In this document: positions 4,836 to 10,761 of the stretch, piece by piece
How positions within the stretch are numbered: position 1 is the first letter of the stretch
Layout of the letters: the number at the start of each line of letters is the position of its first letter
DNA from: an uncultured Clostridia bacterium
GTDB taxonomy: Bacteria > Bacillota > Clostridia > Oscillospirales > CAG-272
DNA: 10,761 nt
Assembly (NCBI GenBank): GCA_904502055.1
Contig: CAJGDZ010000050.1
Location: 1-10,761, forward strand
Reading direction: 5' to 3'
Notes under the pieces: model-generated
What the model was told of the DNA's origin: nothing
Database searches by the model: none
What the model saw: only the letters and a program-made list of their open reading frames with translations
Position numbers and translations under genes: made by a program

Positions 4836-7283
4836 ATGGCCATTCGTTTTACACAAAAAGCCCAAAGTGTACTCAACCGTGCGCTGGCGTACGCCTCTGA
4901 GCTTGGGCACACCTATATCGGCTCGGAGCACATCTTACTCGGCCTTGCCGGCGAGAACGACAGCGTGGCCGCCGGTATTCTTTCGGCGCGCGGCGCGGAT
5001 TTTGAAAGCCTCAAGGATAGCATTGTCAAATACGCCGGTGTCGGCACGGCAAGCAACGTGAGCGCCGCCGATATGACACCGCGCACCAAGCGTATCATCG
5101 AGCTTTCCTCCTATGAGGCCATGCGCCTGGGACAAAACTACATCGGAACCGAGCATCTGCTTTTGGCGCTGATCTCCGAAAAGGACTGTGTCGGCGTTAA
5201 GCTTCTGGAGGAGTGTGGCGTTTCGATTTCGGAGATCGCGAGCGATCTTACCGCCTATTTCGGAACCAAAAACGAAAAGGGCTCGGGGCTCCGCGGCGAT
5301 ATGCCGCGCAGTAGCGCAAACACACAGAACGGCTCCTCCTCTACCCTTTCCTCCTTTGGCCGAGATCTGACACAGCTGGCAAGGGAGGGCAAGATCGACC
5401 CCATCATCGGACGCGACAAGGAGACCGAGCGCGTCATTCAGATTCTTTCCCGCCGCACCAAAAACAACCCCTGTCTCATCGGTGAGCCGGGCGTGGGAAA
5501 AACGGCGGTGGTCGAGGGTCTGGCCGAACGCATTGTGGAAGGCATCGTCCCCGAGACCCTGAAGGATAAAAGGATCATCACGCTGGACATTGCCGGTATG
5601 ATCGCGGGTGCCAAGTACCGCGGTGAGTTTGAGGAGCGTATGAAGAGCGTGATCGAGGAAGCGCAGAAGGATCCGAATATCATTCTGTTTATTGACGAGA
5701 TCCATACCCTTGTTGGCGCCGGTGCCGCCGAGGGCGCAGTGGATGCTGCCAACATCTTAAAGCCGGCGCTGGCGCGCGGCGAGATGCAGGTCATCGGTGC
5801 CACCACCGTTTCCGAATACCGCGCACATATCGAAAAGGATGCCGCGCTCGAGCGCCGCTTCCAATCGGTGATGGTCGGCGAGCCAAGCCCCGAGGAGGCC
5901 ATCGAGATCCTCAAGGGACTTCGCGACAAATACGAGGCGCACCACAAGCTGAAGATCAGCGATGGCGCACTCGTCGCGGCTGTGGATCTGTCGCGCCGTT
6001 ATATTGCCGACCGCTATCTTCCCGATAAGGCCATTGACCTGATTGACGAGGCGGCCTCGCGCCTGCGCATCTCGGCACACACCTCGCCCCCCGACCTCAA
6101 GGAGATCGAGGAAAAGATCCAAAAGCTGGCACGCGAGAAGGAAGAGGCCATTCACGCACAAAACTTTGAGGGAGCGGCACATATCCGCGACCAGGAAAAA
6201 GCACTTCAAGAGGAATATGAAAACGCCAAGAAGGACTGGGAGAAAAACCGCCTGGATTCTTCCCTTACCGTAGGCGAGAGCGACATTGCCGACATCGTGA
6301 CCCAGTGGACGGGCATTCCCGTAAGCAAGCTGCTTGAGGACGAGAGCGAGAAGCTTTTGCACCTGGAGGAGGAGCTTCACAGGCGCATCGTCGGTCAGAA
6401 TGATGCCGTAAGCGCGGTTTCCCGCGCGATCCGCCGCGGGCGAATGGGTCTGCGCGACCCGAAGCGCCCCATCGGCTCGTTTATCTTCCTCGGCCCCACG
6501 GGCGTAGGCAAGACCGAGCTGACCAAGGCACTCGCCTCCATTATGTTTGGCGACGAAAATGCGATGATCCGTCTGGATATGTCGGAATATATGGAAAAGC
6601 ACAGCGTGTCCAAGCTCATCGGCTCGCCTCCCGGCTACGTCGGCTTTGAGGAAGGCGGTCAGCTGACCGAAAAGATCCGCCGTCACCCCTACTCGGTCGT
6701 TCTCTTTGACGAGATCGAAAAAGCACACCCCGATGTGTTCAATATCATGCTTCAGGTGCTTGAGGACGGCATTCTGACCGACTCACAGGGTCGCCGTGTT
6801 GATTTCAAAAACACGGTCATCATTATGACCTCCAACGTCGGTGCCGTAGCTACGGGAACGAGCCGTTCGCTCGGCTTCGGTGCGAGCGACGCCGCCACAG
6901 ACGAGAAGAAGCAGACCGAGGCGCGCGTAATGGCGGCACTGAAGCAGACCTTCCGCCCCGAATTTCTCAACCGTATCGACGACATCATTCTCTTTGATAA
7001 GCTGACAAGTGAGAATATCGCGGAGATTGCCAAGATCCTTCTTTCCGAGGTTGGAAAGCGGATCGGCGAGCTTGGTATCACCATCACCTTCGACGAAAGC
7101 GTGACCGAGCTCGTGGCAAAGGAGGGCTTTGACGAGCTTTACGGTGCGCGTCCGCTTCGCCGTGCCATCGTCCGTATGGTCGAGGACAGTCTCTCCACCG
7201 AGATGCTGGAGGGCAAAATTCAAAAGGGCGACAGCATCAAGGCTACCGCCGCGGATGGCAAGATCGTATTCAACAAGGTATAA
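4836..7283 (+). CDS. clpC: ATP-dependent Clp protease ATP-binding subunit ClpC
   Basis: This 815-residue AAA+ unfoldase with two ATPase rings is of typical ClpC length. With ClpP it degrades phospho-arginine-marked, misfolded and regulatory proteins. The duplicated N domain spans about 1-143 (EHILLGL and EHLLLAL repeats) and is the docking site for phospho-arginine and adaptors. The first ATPase domain has Walker A GEPGVGKT (216-223) and Walker B ILFIDEIH (283-290). A coiled-coil M domain with a UVR-like segment lies at about 424-465. The second ATPase domain has Walker A GPTGVGKT (553-560) and Walker B VVLFDEIE (621-628). LGF at 679-681 fits the hydrophobic-Gly-Phe loop that contacts ClpP, so it is probably a protease partner, not a stand-alone disaggregase. 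The ribosome binding site is weak (AAGAGATG at 4821-4828), unlike those of its neighbours. It is the last gene of the CtsR operon and ends at a strong terminator. Confidence 0.97.
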   Translation: MAIRFTQKAQSVLNRALAYASELGHTYIGSEHILLGLAGENDSVAAGILSARGADFESLKDSIVKYAGVGTASNVSAADMTPRTKRIIELSSYEAMRLGQNYIGTEHLLLALISEKDCVGVKLLEECGVSISEIASDLTAYFGTKNEKGSGLRGDMPRSSANTQNGSSSTLSSFGRDLTQLAREGKIDPIIGRDKETERVIQILSRRTKNNPCLIGEPGVGKTAVVEGLAERIVEGIVPETLKDKRIITLDIAGMIAGAKYRGEFEERMKSVIEEAQKDPNIILFIDEIHTLVGAGAAEGAVDAANILKPALARGEMQVIGATTVSEYRAHIEKDAALERRFQSVMVGEPSPEEAIEILKGLRDKYEAHHKLKISDGALVAAVDLSRRYIADRYLPDKAIDLIDEAASRLRISAHTSPPDLKEIEEKIQKLAREKEEAIHAQNFEGAAHIRDQEKALQEEYENAKKDWEKNRLDSSLTVGESDIADIVTQWTGIPVSKLLEDESEKLLHLEEELHRRIVGQNDAVSAVSRAIRRGRMGLRDPKRPIGSFIFLGPTGVGKTELTKALASIMFGDENAMIRLDMSEYMEKHSVSKLIGSPPGYVGFEEGGQLTEKIRRHPYSVVLFDEIEKAHPDVFNIMLQVLEDGILTDSQGRRVDFKNTVIIMTSNVGAVATGTSRSLGFGASDAATDEKKQTEARVMAALKQTFRPEFLNRIDDIILFDKLTSENIAEIAKILLSEVGKRIGELGITITFDESVTELVAKEGFDELYGARPLRRAIVRMVEDSLSTEMLEGKIQKGDSIKATAADGKIVFNKV

Positions 7284-7321
7284 AAAATCCGCCTGCCGAA
7301 TCGGCAGGCGGATAATTTTTT
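7282..7321. terminator. Bidirectional hairpin terminator between clpC and the convergent P-loop gene
   Basis: ATCCGCCTGCCG (7287-7298) pairs perfectly with CGGCAGGCGGAT (7302-7313) over an AAT loop, a 12-bp GC-rich stem. An A-run (7282-7287) precedes it and a T-run (7316-7321) follows on the plus strand. On the minus strand the A-run reads as the T-tail, so it can terminate both converging transcripts. It starts at the clpC stop codon and ends just before the stop of the leftward gene. Confidence 0.92.
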
Positions 7322-7322
7322 G

Positions 7323-7730
7323 TTACATGTATTTCTTCATCGTGTCGGTTGCCTCTTCCACGGGAAGCGAGGAAGTGATCAGAACCTTCACACCAAGGCT
7401 GTCGGAAAGCTTTGCTACCTTGTCGAGCATAGCATCGAACTCGGCAACGTCTTCCTTACAGATCTTGAGCGCCGAGTCAACAAACAGCTCGGTCACGTCA
7501 TGGTTGCTTGCCATGATACCTGCGATAAATCCCCAGAGAGAATGCGCATCGTCTATGAAATACTCTTCGGCATTTACAAGTCTTGCCTGATATTTTACAT
7601 CGAAGCGGAGCTTTGTGCCCTTTTCAATACATACAACGTCACCGTGCGAGGCATCGACCGCCTCATTTACCATACTGATGAGGGTCTTTGTCTTTCCGGT
7701 TCCTTTGACACCAATAATCAACTTCAACAT
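7323..7730 (-). CDS. Small P-loop NTPase of unknown function
   Basis: This is a 135-residue cytoplasmic protein. ATG at 7730 is preceded on the minus strand by GGAGGT (7739-7744) with an 8-nt spacer. A Walker A motif GVKGTGKTKT (7-16) lies at the extreme N terminus, and ELFVDSAL (81-88) fits a Walker B strand ending in Asp85. ITSSLP (118-123) may be a sensor-like strand end. The protein is much smaller than most ATPases and has no second domain, membrane segment or DNA-binding motif. Similar short proteins seem to occur in Clostridia, where automatic annotation sometimes names them after PilT-like ATPases; there is no sign of type IV pili here. It converges on clpC and follows pgi in the same direction but has its own promoter. 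Function unknown. Confidence 0.85.
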   Translation of the reverse strand: MLKLIIGVKGTGKTKTLISMVNEAVDASHGDVVCIEKGTKLRFDVKYQARLVNAEEYFIDDAHSLWGFIAGIMASNHDVTELFVDSALKICKEDVAEFDAMLDKVAKLSDSLGVKVLITSSLPVEEATDTMKKYM

Positions 7731-7790
7731 TTTTGGGTACCTCCGTCTTATATTTTTACGTTTTTACGATAGGAAAGATTCTCTGTCTTT

Positions 7791-7819
7791 ATTATACAAC
7801 AAGCTTTGAAAAAAATCAA
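7791..7819 (-). promoter_or_regulatory. Sigma-A promoter of the small P-loop NTPase gene
   Basis: On the minus strand -35 TTGATT (7814-7819) and a perfect -10 TATAAT (7791-7796) are separated by 17 bp. The predicted start is near 7784, giving a leader of about 53 nt. A/T-tract repeats lie immediately upstream. Confidence 0.75.
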
Positions 7820-7862
7820 GAGACTTTTACAAAAAATCGGCAGACTTTTTCAAAAATTATGA
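7801..7862. repeat. Imperfect 21-bp tandem A/T-tract repeats
   Basis: AGACTTTTaCAAAAA (7821-7835) recurs as AGACTTTTtCAAAAA (7842-7856), exactly 21 bp apart. A weaker third copy with an A7 tract is at 7801-7820. The 21-bp period is two helical turns, so the tracts are in phase and the DNA is likely curved. It lies upstream of the P-loop gene promoter and just after the pgi stop. Confidence 0.55.
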
Positions 7863-7865
7863 AAA

Positions 7866-9203
7866 TCAGTGGATTCTCTTCTCAAGGGCCGCCTTTTGTG
7901 CCTCGTAACCGGGCTTTCCGAGAAGGGCAAACATATTTTTCTTGTATGCCTCAACGCCGGGCTGGTCAAACGGATTGACCCCCAAAAGGTAGCCCGAGAT
8001 CGCGCAAGCAAGCTCGAAGAAATAAATGAGATAACCGACCGAGTGCTCCTTCTTATCCTCGAGGTTCAGCACCACGTTCGGCACACCGCCGTCCACGTGT
8101 GCCAGAAGCGTACCCTGCATAGCGGTCTTATTGACCTGGTCCATATCCTTGCCTGCAAGGAAATTGAGACCGTCGATATTGGCCGCGTCGTAAGGAATGG
8201 CAAAGGTGGAGTTGACCGTTTCGATGTTCAGAACCGTCTCAAACAGGTTGCGAACGCCGTCCTGAATGTACTGACCAAGCGAATGCAGGTCGGTCGAGAA
8301 AATGACCGAGGACGGATAGATGCCTCTTTGATCCTTGCCCTCGCTCTCGCCGTAAAGCTGCTTCCACCATTCGCTGAGCATCTGGGCGGAGGGCTCGTAG
8401 CCAACGAGGATCTCGGTGGTTCTGCCCTTGCGGTACAAAATGTTACGAATGGCTGCATACTTATAGCAATCGTTCTTTTCAAGATCGGGATCGCCATAAG
8501 CCTTGGCAGCATCCTGTGCGCCCTTCATCAGCATATCAATATCAATGCCTGCCACGGCAATGGGAAGAAGTCCGACTGCCGTCAGCACCGAGAAACGTCC
8601 GCCGATATCGTCCGGAACTACAAAGGTCTGATAGCCCTTCTCGTCGGCAAACGCCTTGAGCGTTCCGCGCGCCTTGTCGGTGGTAACGAAAATTCTCTCT
8701 CTTGCCCCATCCGCCCCGTACTTCTTCTCCAGAAGCTCGCGGAATACGCGGAAGGCAACGGCGGGCTCGGTAGTCGTGCCCGACTTGGAGATTACGTTAA
8801 TGCAAACGTCTCTGCCCTCGCAGATGGCGAGAAGCTCGTTTAAGTTGTCGGCACTGATGTTGCAACCGGCAAAGTATACGTCGGGGGTGTCCTTCTTGAG
8901 GTTATTGTAGTAGTTCGAGCGGATAAACTCGATCACGGCTCTTGCGCCGAGATACGAGCCGCCGATTCCGATCACCACAAGAACGTCACAGCTCTTTTGG
9001 ATCTTTTCGGCGCTTTTCTTGATCTCCGCAAACTCCTTTTTGTCATAGTCGAACGGGAGCGTGGTCCAGCCAAGAAAATCGTTGCCCGCGCCGCTCTTGT
9101 TCTTCACAAGCTCGTGCGCCGCATTTACCATCGGCTGAATGTGCGCGTACTCGTCCTCACGGATAAAACCGTCCAGATAGTTTACATTCAGTTTGAGTGC
9201 CAT
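7866..9203 (-). CDS. pgi: Glucose-6-phosphate isomerase
   Basis: This 445-residue cytoplasmic enzyme of typical bacterial length interconverts glucose 6-phosphate and fructose 6-phosphate in glycolysis and gluconeogenesis. The start ATG at 9203 follows AGAAGGA (9211-9217) with a 7-nt spacer. Visible motifs are GIGGSYLGA (79-87) and SKSGTTTE (139-146) for phosphate binding, DDIGGRFS (198-205, first family signature), QLYGESEGK (282-290) with Glu286 as the probable catalytic base, STDLHSLGQ (303-311) with His307 for ring opening, and LLGVNPFDQPGVEAYK (406-421, second signature) ending in the conserved Lys421. Nothing is missing. It has its own promoter; the gap to the next leftward gene holds no strong terminator, so some read-through is possible. 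Confidence 0.97.
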   Translation of the reverse strand: MALKLNVNYLDGFIREDEYAHIQPMVNAAHELVKNKSGAGNDFLGWTTLPFDYDKKEFAEIKKSAEKIQKSCDVLVVIGIGGSYLGARAVIEFIRSNYYNNLKKDTPDVYFAGCNISADNLNELLAICEGRDVCINVISKSGTTTEPAVAFRVFRELLEKKYGADGARERIFVTTDKARGTLKAFADEKGYQTFVVPDDIGGRFSVLTAVGLLPIAVAGIDIDMLMKGAQDAAKAYGDPDLEKNDCYKYAAIRNILYRKGRTTEILVGYEPSAQMLSEWWKQLYGESEGKDQRGIYPSSVIFSTDLHSLGQYIQDGVRNLFETVLNIETVNSTFAIPYDAANIDGLNFLAGKDMDQVNKTAMQGTLLAHVDGGVPNVVLNLEDKKEHSVGYLIYFFELACAISGYLLGVNPFDQPGVEAYKKNMFALLGKPGYEAQKAALEKRIH

Positions 9204-9237
9204 ATCTATATCCTTCTTTAATAAATTTATTGCATAT

Positions 9238-9266
9238 ATTTTACATCATTTTGCTCACTTTTTCAA
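9238..9266 (-). promoter_or_regulatory. Sigma-A-like promoter of pgi
   Basis: On the minus strand -35 TTGAAA (9261-9266) and -10 TAAAAT (9238-9243) are separated by 17 bp. It lies in the 76-nt gap between the carboxypeptidase stop and the pgi start, so pgi can be expressed independently of the upstream gene. No terminator hairpin is visible in that gap. Confidence 0.6.
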
Positions 9267-9279
9267 GTCTTTTTTCAAT

Positions 9280-10461
9280 TTATTTCATAATAATTCGCGC
9301 AATCATACGAACCAGCAGACCAAAATAGCCGATTTTGCCGATCTCCTCGGTGGTTACCACGTCCACGCTGCCGATTTCCTCACAGCCAAGGCTGTAAATT
9401 CTCTTGCCGACCACCGTTCCCTTCTTTACGGGCGCGGCAATGCTTTCCCCCATTTCAAGTCGGGTTTCCACGCTCTTTTCCTGCCCCTTTTTGACCGCGT
9501 AAGCAAAATCATCGAAGGCGATTGCACAGGTGTTCTCCACACCGCCCAGCACCTTCATCTCGGGCAGGCGCTGTCCCTCTGCCCGAAAGAGCGCGTAATT
9601 GGCAAAGCCGTAATCAAGAAGCTTGGTGGCGATCGCGTTTCGCACGTCTCTGGTCGGCGCGCCCATAATGACGCAGATCAAATGCATCCCGTCCCGCTTG
9701 GCCGTGGCACTGATGCAGAACTTGGCCTTGGCGGTCGAGCCGGTCTTAAGACCCGTAGCATCCTTATAAAAACGGACAAGGCGGTTGGTGTTGGTCAGTC
9801 CAAACGCACCGTCGCGCACCGTGTCCATCCAAATCGAGCTGTATTCAAGGATCTTTTCGTGCTTTATCAGCTCGCGCGACATAATGGCAATGTCGCGCGC
9901 GGAGAGCACATGATTTTTGGCGGTATCGTCAAGTCCGTTGGTGTTTTCAAAGCAAGCGGTCTTCATACCAAGCTCCCCGGCGCGCGCATTCATACGCTCC
10001 ACAAACGCCTCCTCGCTCCCTGCCACATACTCGGCCAGTGCCACCGCCGCATCGTTGGCCGAAGCGATCACCACACACTTGAGAAGATCCTCAACACTCA
10101 TCTCCTCGCCTTCCTTGAGGTAGACCTGCGAGCCGCCCATTGAGGCGGCATTGGCGCTGGCGCTCACGCGGTCGGTCAGCTTGATCTTGCCCTCCTCGAT
10201 GGCCTCCATCACCAAAAGAAGCGTCATGATCTTGGTCACCGACGCGGGCGGCAGAGCCTCGTCGGCGTTTTTTTCATAAAACACCGTTCCCGTCTCAGCA
10301 TCCATCAAGATCGCACCGATGCAGTCGATCTCCATACCAAGCTGTCCCTCAACCGCCGCGTCGGTCGCGCCGTCTGAGGCAAATACTCCCATTACAACCG
10401 ATGACAAAACCAAAATCAGCACCATCAAAAAAGATATGCCCTTTATCCAAACCCTTCTCAC
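9280..10461 (-). CDS. D-alanyl-D-alanine carboxypeptidase (penicillin-binding protein 5 / DacF type, peptidase family S11)
   Basis: This 393-residue exported enzyme removes the terminal D-alanine of peptidoglycan stem peptides and so limits cross-linking. The start is taken as GTG 10461, preceded on the minus strand by GGAAGGG (about 10469-10475) at 7 nt. An in-frame TTG at 10503 would add 14 residues but has no ribosome binding site. Residues 1-28 form a signal peptide (MRRVWIKGIS, then a long hydrophobic core to VFA), with probable cleavage after Ala28. The active site is complete: SVTK (74-77) with Ser74 nucleophile and Lys77, SAN (134-136), and KTG (239-241). A PBP5 C-terminal beta domain (about 312-374) follows. 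The end, GYFGLLVRMIARIIMK (378-393), is an amphipathic helix typical of membrane anchoring in this family. Which paralogue it is (vegetative DacA, or sporulation DacB/DacF) cannot be told from the sequence. Confidence 0.94.
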   Translation of the reverse strand: MRRVWIKGISFLMVLILVLSSVVMGVFASDGATDAAVEGQLGMEIDCIGAILMDAETGTVFYEKNADEALPPASVTKIMTLLLVMEAIEEGKIKLTDRVSASANAASMGGSQVYLKEGEEMSVEDLLKCVVIASANDAAVALAEYVAGSEEAFVERMNARAGELGMKTACFENTNGLDDTAKNHVLSARDIAIMSRELIKHEKILEYSSIWMDTVRDGAFGLTNTNRLVRFYKDATGLKTGSTAKAKFCISATAKRDGMHLICVIMGAPTRDVRNAIATKLLDYGFANYALFRAEGQRLPEMKVLGGVENTCAIAFDDFAYAVKKGQEKSVETRLEMGESIAAPVKKGTVVGKRIYSLGCEEIGSVDVVTTEEIGKIGYFGLLVRMIARIIMK

Positions 10462-10638
10462 GTTCCTACCCTTCCTTTTCGCTTTTTTATAACTATATGA
10501 CAAAAAGGAAAAAAATAGCCGTCTTTTTCAAATTCTGATTTATCGAAATGTTATAGTTGGCTGGGGATACGGTCGCTTTTGAAAAAGCTCCGCAAAACTT
10601 TTTACTGAACGGGTCTGCACAAACTACACGTCATTTTA

Positions 10639-10668
10639 GACGGGAAGCCGCCGCGGCGGCTTCCCGTC
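10639..10668. repeat. Perfect 30-bp GC-rich palindrome
   Basis: GACGGGAAGCCGCCG (10639-10653) is followed at once by its exact reverse complement (10654-10668). As RNA it would fold into a very stable hairpin of about 13 bp with a small loop. There is no T-run on either side, so it is not a standard intrinsic terminator. Confidence 0.85.
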
Positions 10669-10671
10669 AGC

Positions 10672-10719
10672 GCAAGGTCGGCAATCCGACAAAGAGAGCT
10701 TGCTCTCTTTTCGGCTTGC
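10672..10719 (+). other. Possible three-way-junction RNA fold
   Basis: GCAAG (10672-10676) can pair with CTTGC (10715-10719). Inside, and directly adjoining, are GTCGG-CAAT-CCGAC (10677-10690) and AAAGAGAG-CTTG-CTCTCTTT (10691-10710), leaving only TCGG (10711-10714) unpaired. CTTG (CUUG) is a known stable tetraloop when read on the plus strand. The second hairpin also has T's after it and A's before it, so a weak terminator is an alternative reading. Whether it is transcribed is unknown. Confidence 0.4.
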
Positions 10720-10735
10720 AGACCTCGCGCGCCCG

Positions 10736-10761
10736 AGACCTTCTCACGCGTGAGAAGGTCT
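10736..10761. terminator. Perfect 26-bp palindrome at the window end, possible terminator stem
   Basis: AGACCTTCTCACG (10736-10748) is followed by its exact reverse complement (10749-10761). The window stops at the last base of the stem, so a following T-run, which would make it an intrinsic terminator, cannot be seen. The stem may extend further. Confidence 0.45.

Larger units (their letters stand above)
10462..10761. other. Non-coding right-edge region rich in inverted repeats
   Basis: No convincing gene is seen in these 300 bases. The first 45 or so hold the leader of the carboxypeptidase gene, with CATATAGT (10492-10499, minus strand) as a weak sigma-E-like -10. TGTTATAGT (10549-10557, plus strand) is an extended -10 without a clear -35, and could start a rightward transcript near 10564. 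A small stem GCTTT/AAAGC lies at 10575-10588. From 10639 to the end almost every base can be placed in some stem. Confidence 0.5.

Noticed and set aside
4935..5705. Long open frames antisense to clpC (also 5757-6728 and 4078-4593)
   Set aside because: They are antisense to strongly conserved clpC or mcsB coding sequence, show no recognisable motifs or ribosome binding sites, and are expected by-products of GC-rich codon bias.
7950..7980. GGTCAAA near ATTGACC inside pgi as another CtsR site
   Set aside because: It is an inverted pair, not a direct repeat with a 3-nt gap, and encodes the conserved NPFDQPG segment of the enzyme.
10672..10761. AGAGCTTGCTCT with CGGCTTGCAGAC looks at first like the variable start of a 16S rRNA gene
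   Set aside because: None of the conserved 16S flanks (for example AGAGTTTGAT or GGCGGACGGGTGAGTAA) is present, and the likeness comes from a simple hairpin with a CTTG loop.
1..10761. CRISPR arrays, insertion sequences, tRNA genes, phage or defence modules
   Set aside because: None was seen: no regularly spaced repeats, transposase or integrase motifs, or cloverleaf sequences were found. The gene content is ordinary chromosomal housekeeping and sporulation.

Overview
The window looks like a chromosomal segment from an endospore-forming member of the Clostridia (low-GC Gram-positive lineage, but with fairly GC-rich coding DNA, perhaps an Oscillospiraceae-type gut bacterium). The reasons are a complete ctsR-mcsA-mcsB-clpC heat-shock operon behind CtsR operators, a large-type (Alu-domain-containing) SRP RNA, strong AAAGGAG ribosome binding sites, and genes that resemble a spore cortex-lytic enzyme. 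The species cannot be named from the sequence.

Layout. At the left edge the 5' part of the SRP RNA gene runs leftward off the window, with a strong promoter and a leader hairpin. Reading rightward (234-2628) are three closely spaced genes for a putative cortex-lytic system: a 145-residue beta-rich protein like the N-terminal region of SleC, a 466-residue SpoIID/LytB-type lytic enzyme with three peptidoglycan-binding modules, and a 177-residue protein made only of two more such modules. Next comes the protein quality-control operon (2702-7321): three tandem CtsR operators around one promoter, then ctsR, mcsA, mcsB and clpC, closed by a strong hairpin terminator. From 7323 to 10461 all genes read leftward: a small P-loop NTPase of unknown function, glucose-6-phosphate isomerase (pgi), and a secreted D-Ala-D-Ala carboxypeptidase. 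The first two have their own sigma-A-like promoters. The last 300 bases hold no recognisable gene, but contain dense inverted repeats, including two perfect palindromes and a possible three-way junction.

How the parts work together. CtsR represses its own operon. McsA activates McsB, which phosphorylates arginines on CtsR and on damaged proteins, and ClpC unfolds the marked proteins for ClpP. The arginine of the CtsR wing and the RDxxRA phospho-arginine receptor motif of McsB are both present. The left cluster and the carboxypeptidase both act on peptidoglycan, the former probably on spore cortex. The most unusual item is the apparent splitting of a SleC-like zymogen into separate genes. The most open item is the structured right edge, cut by the window end.
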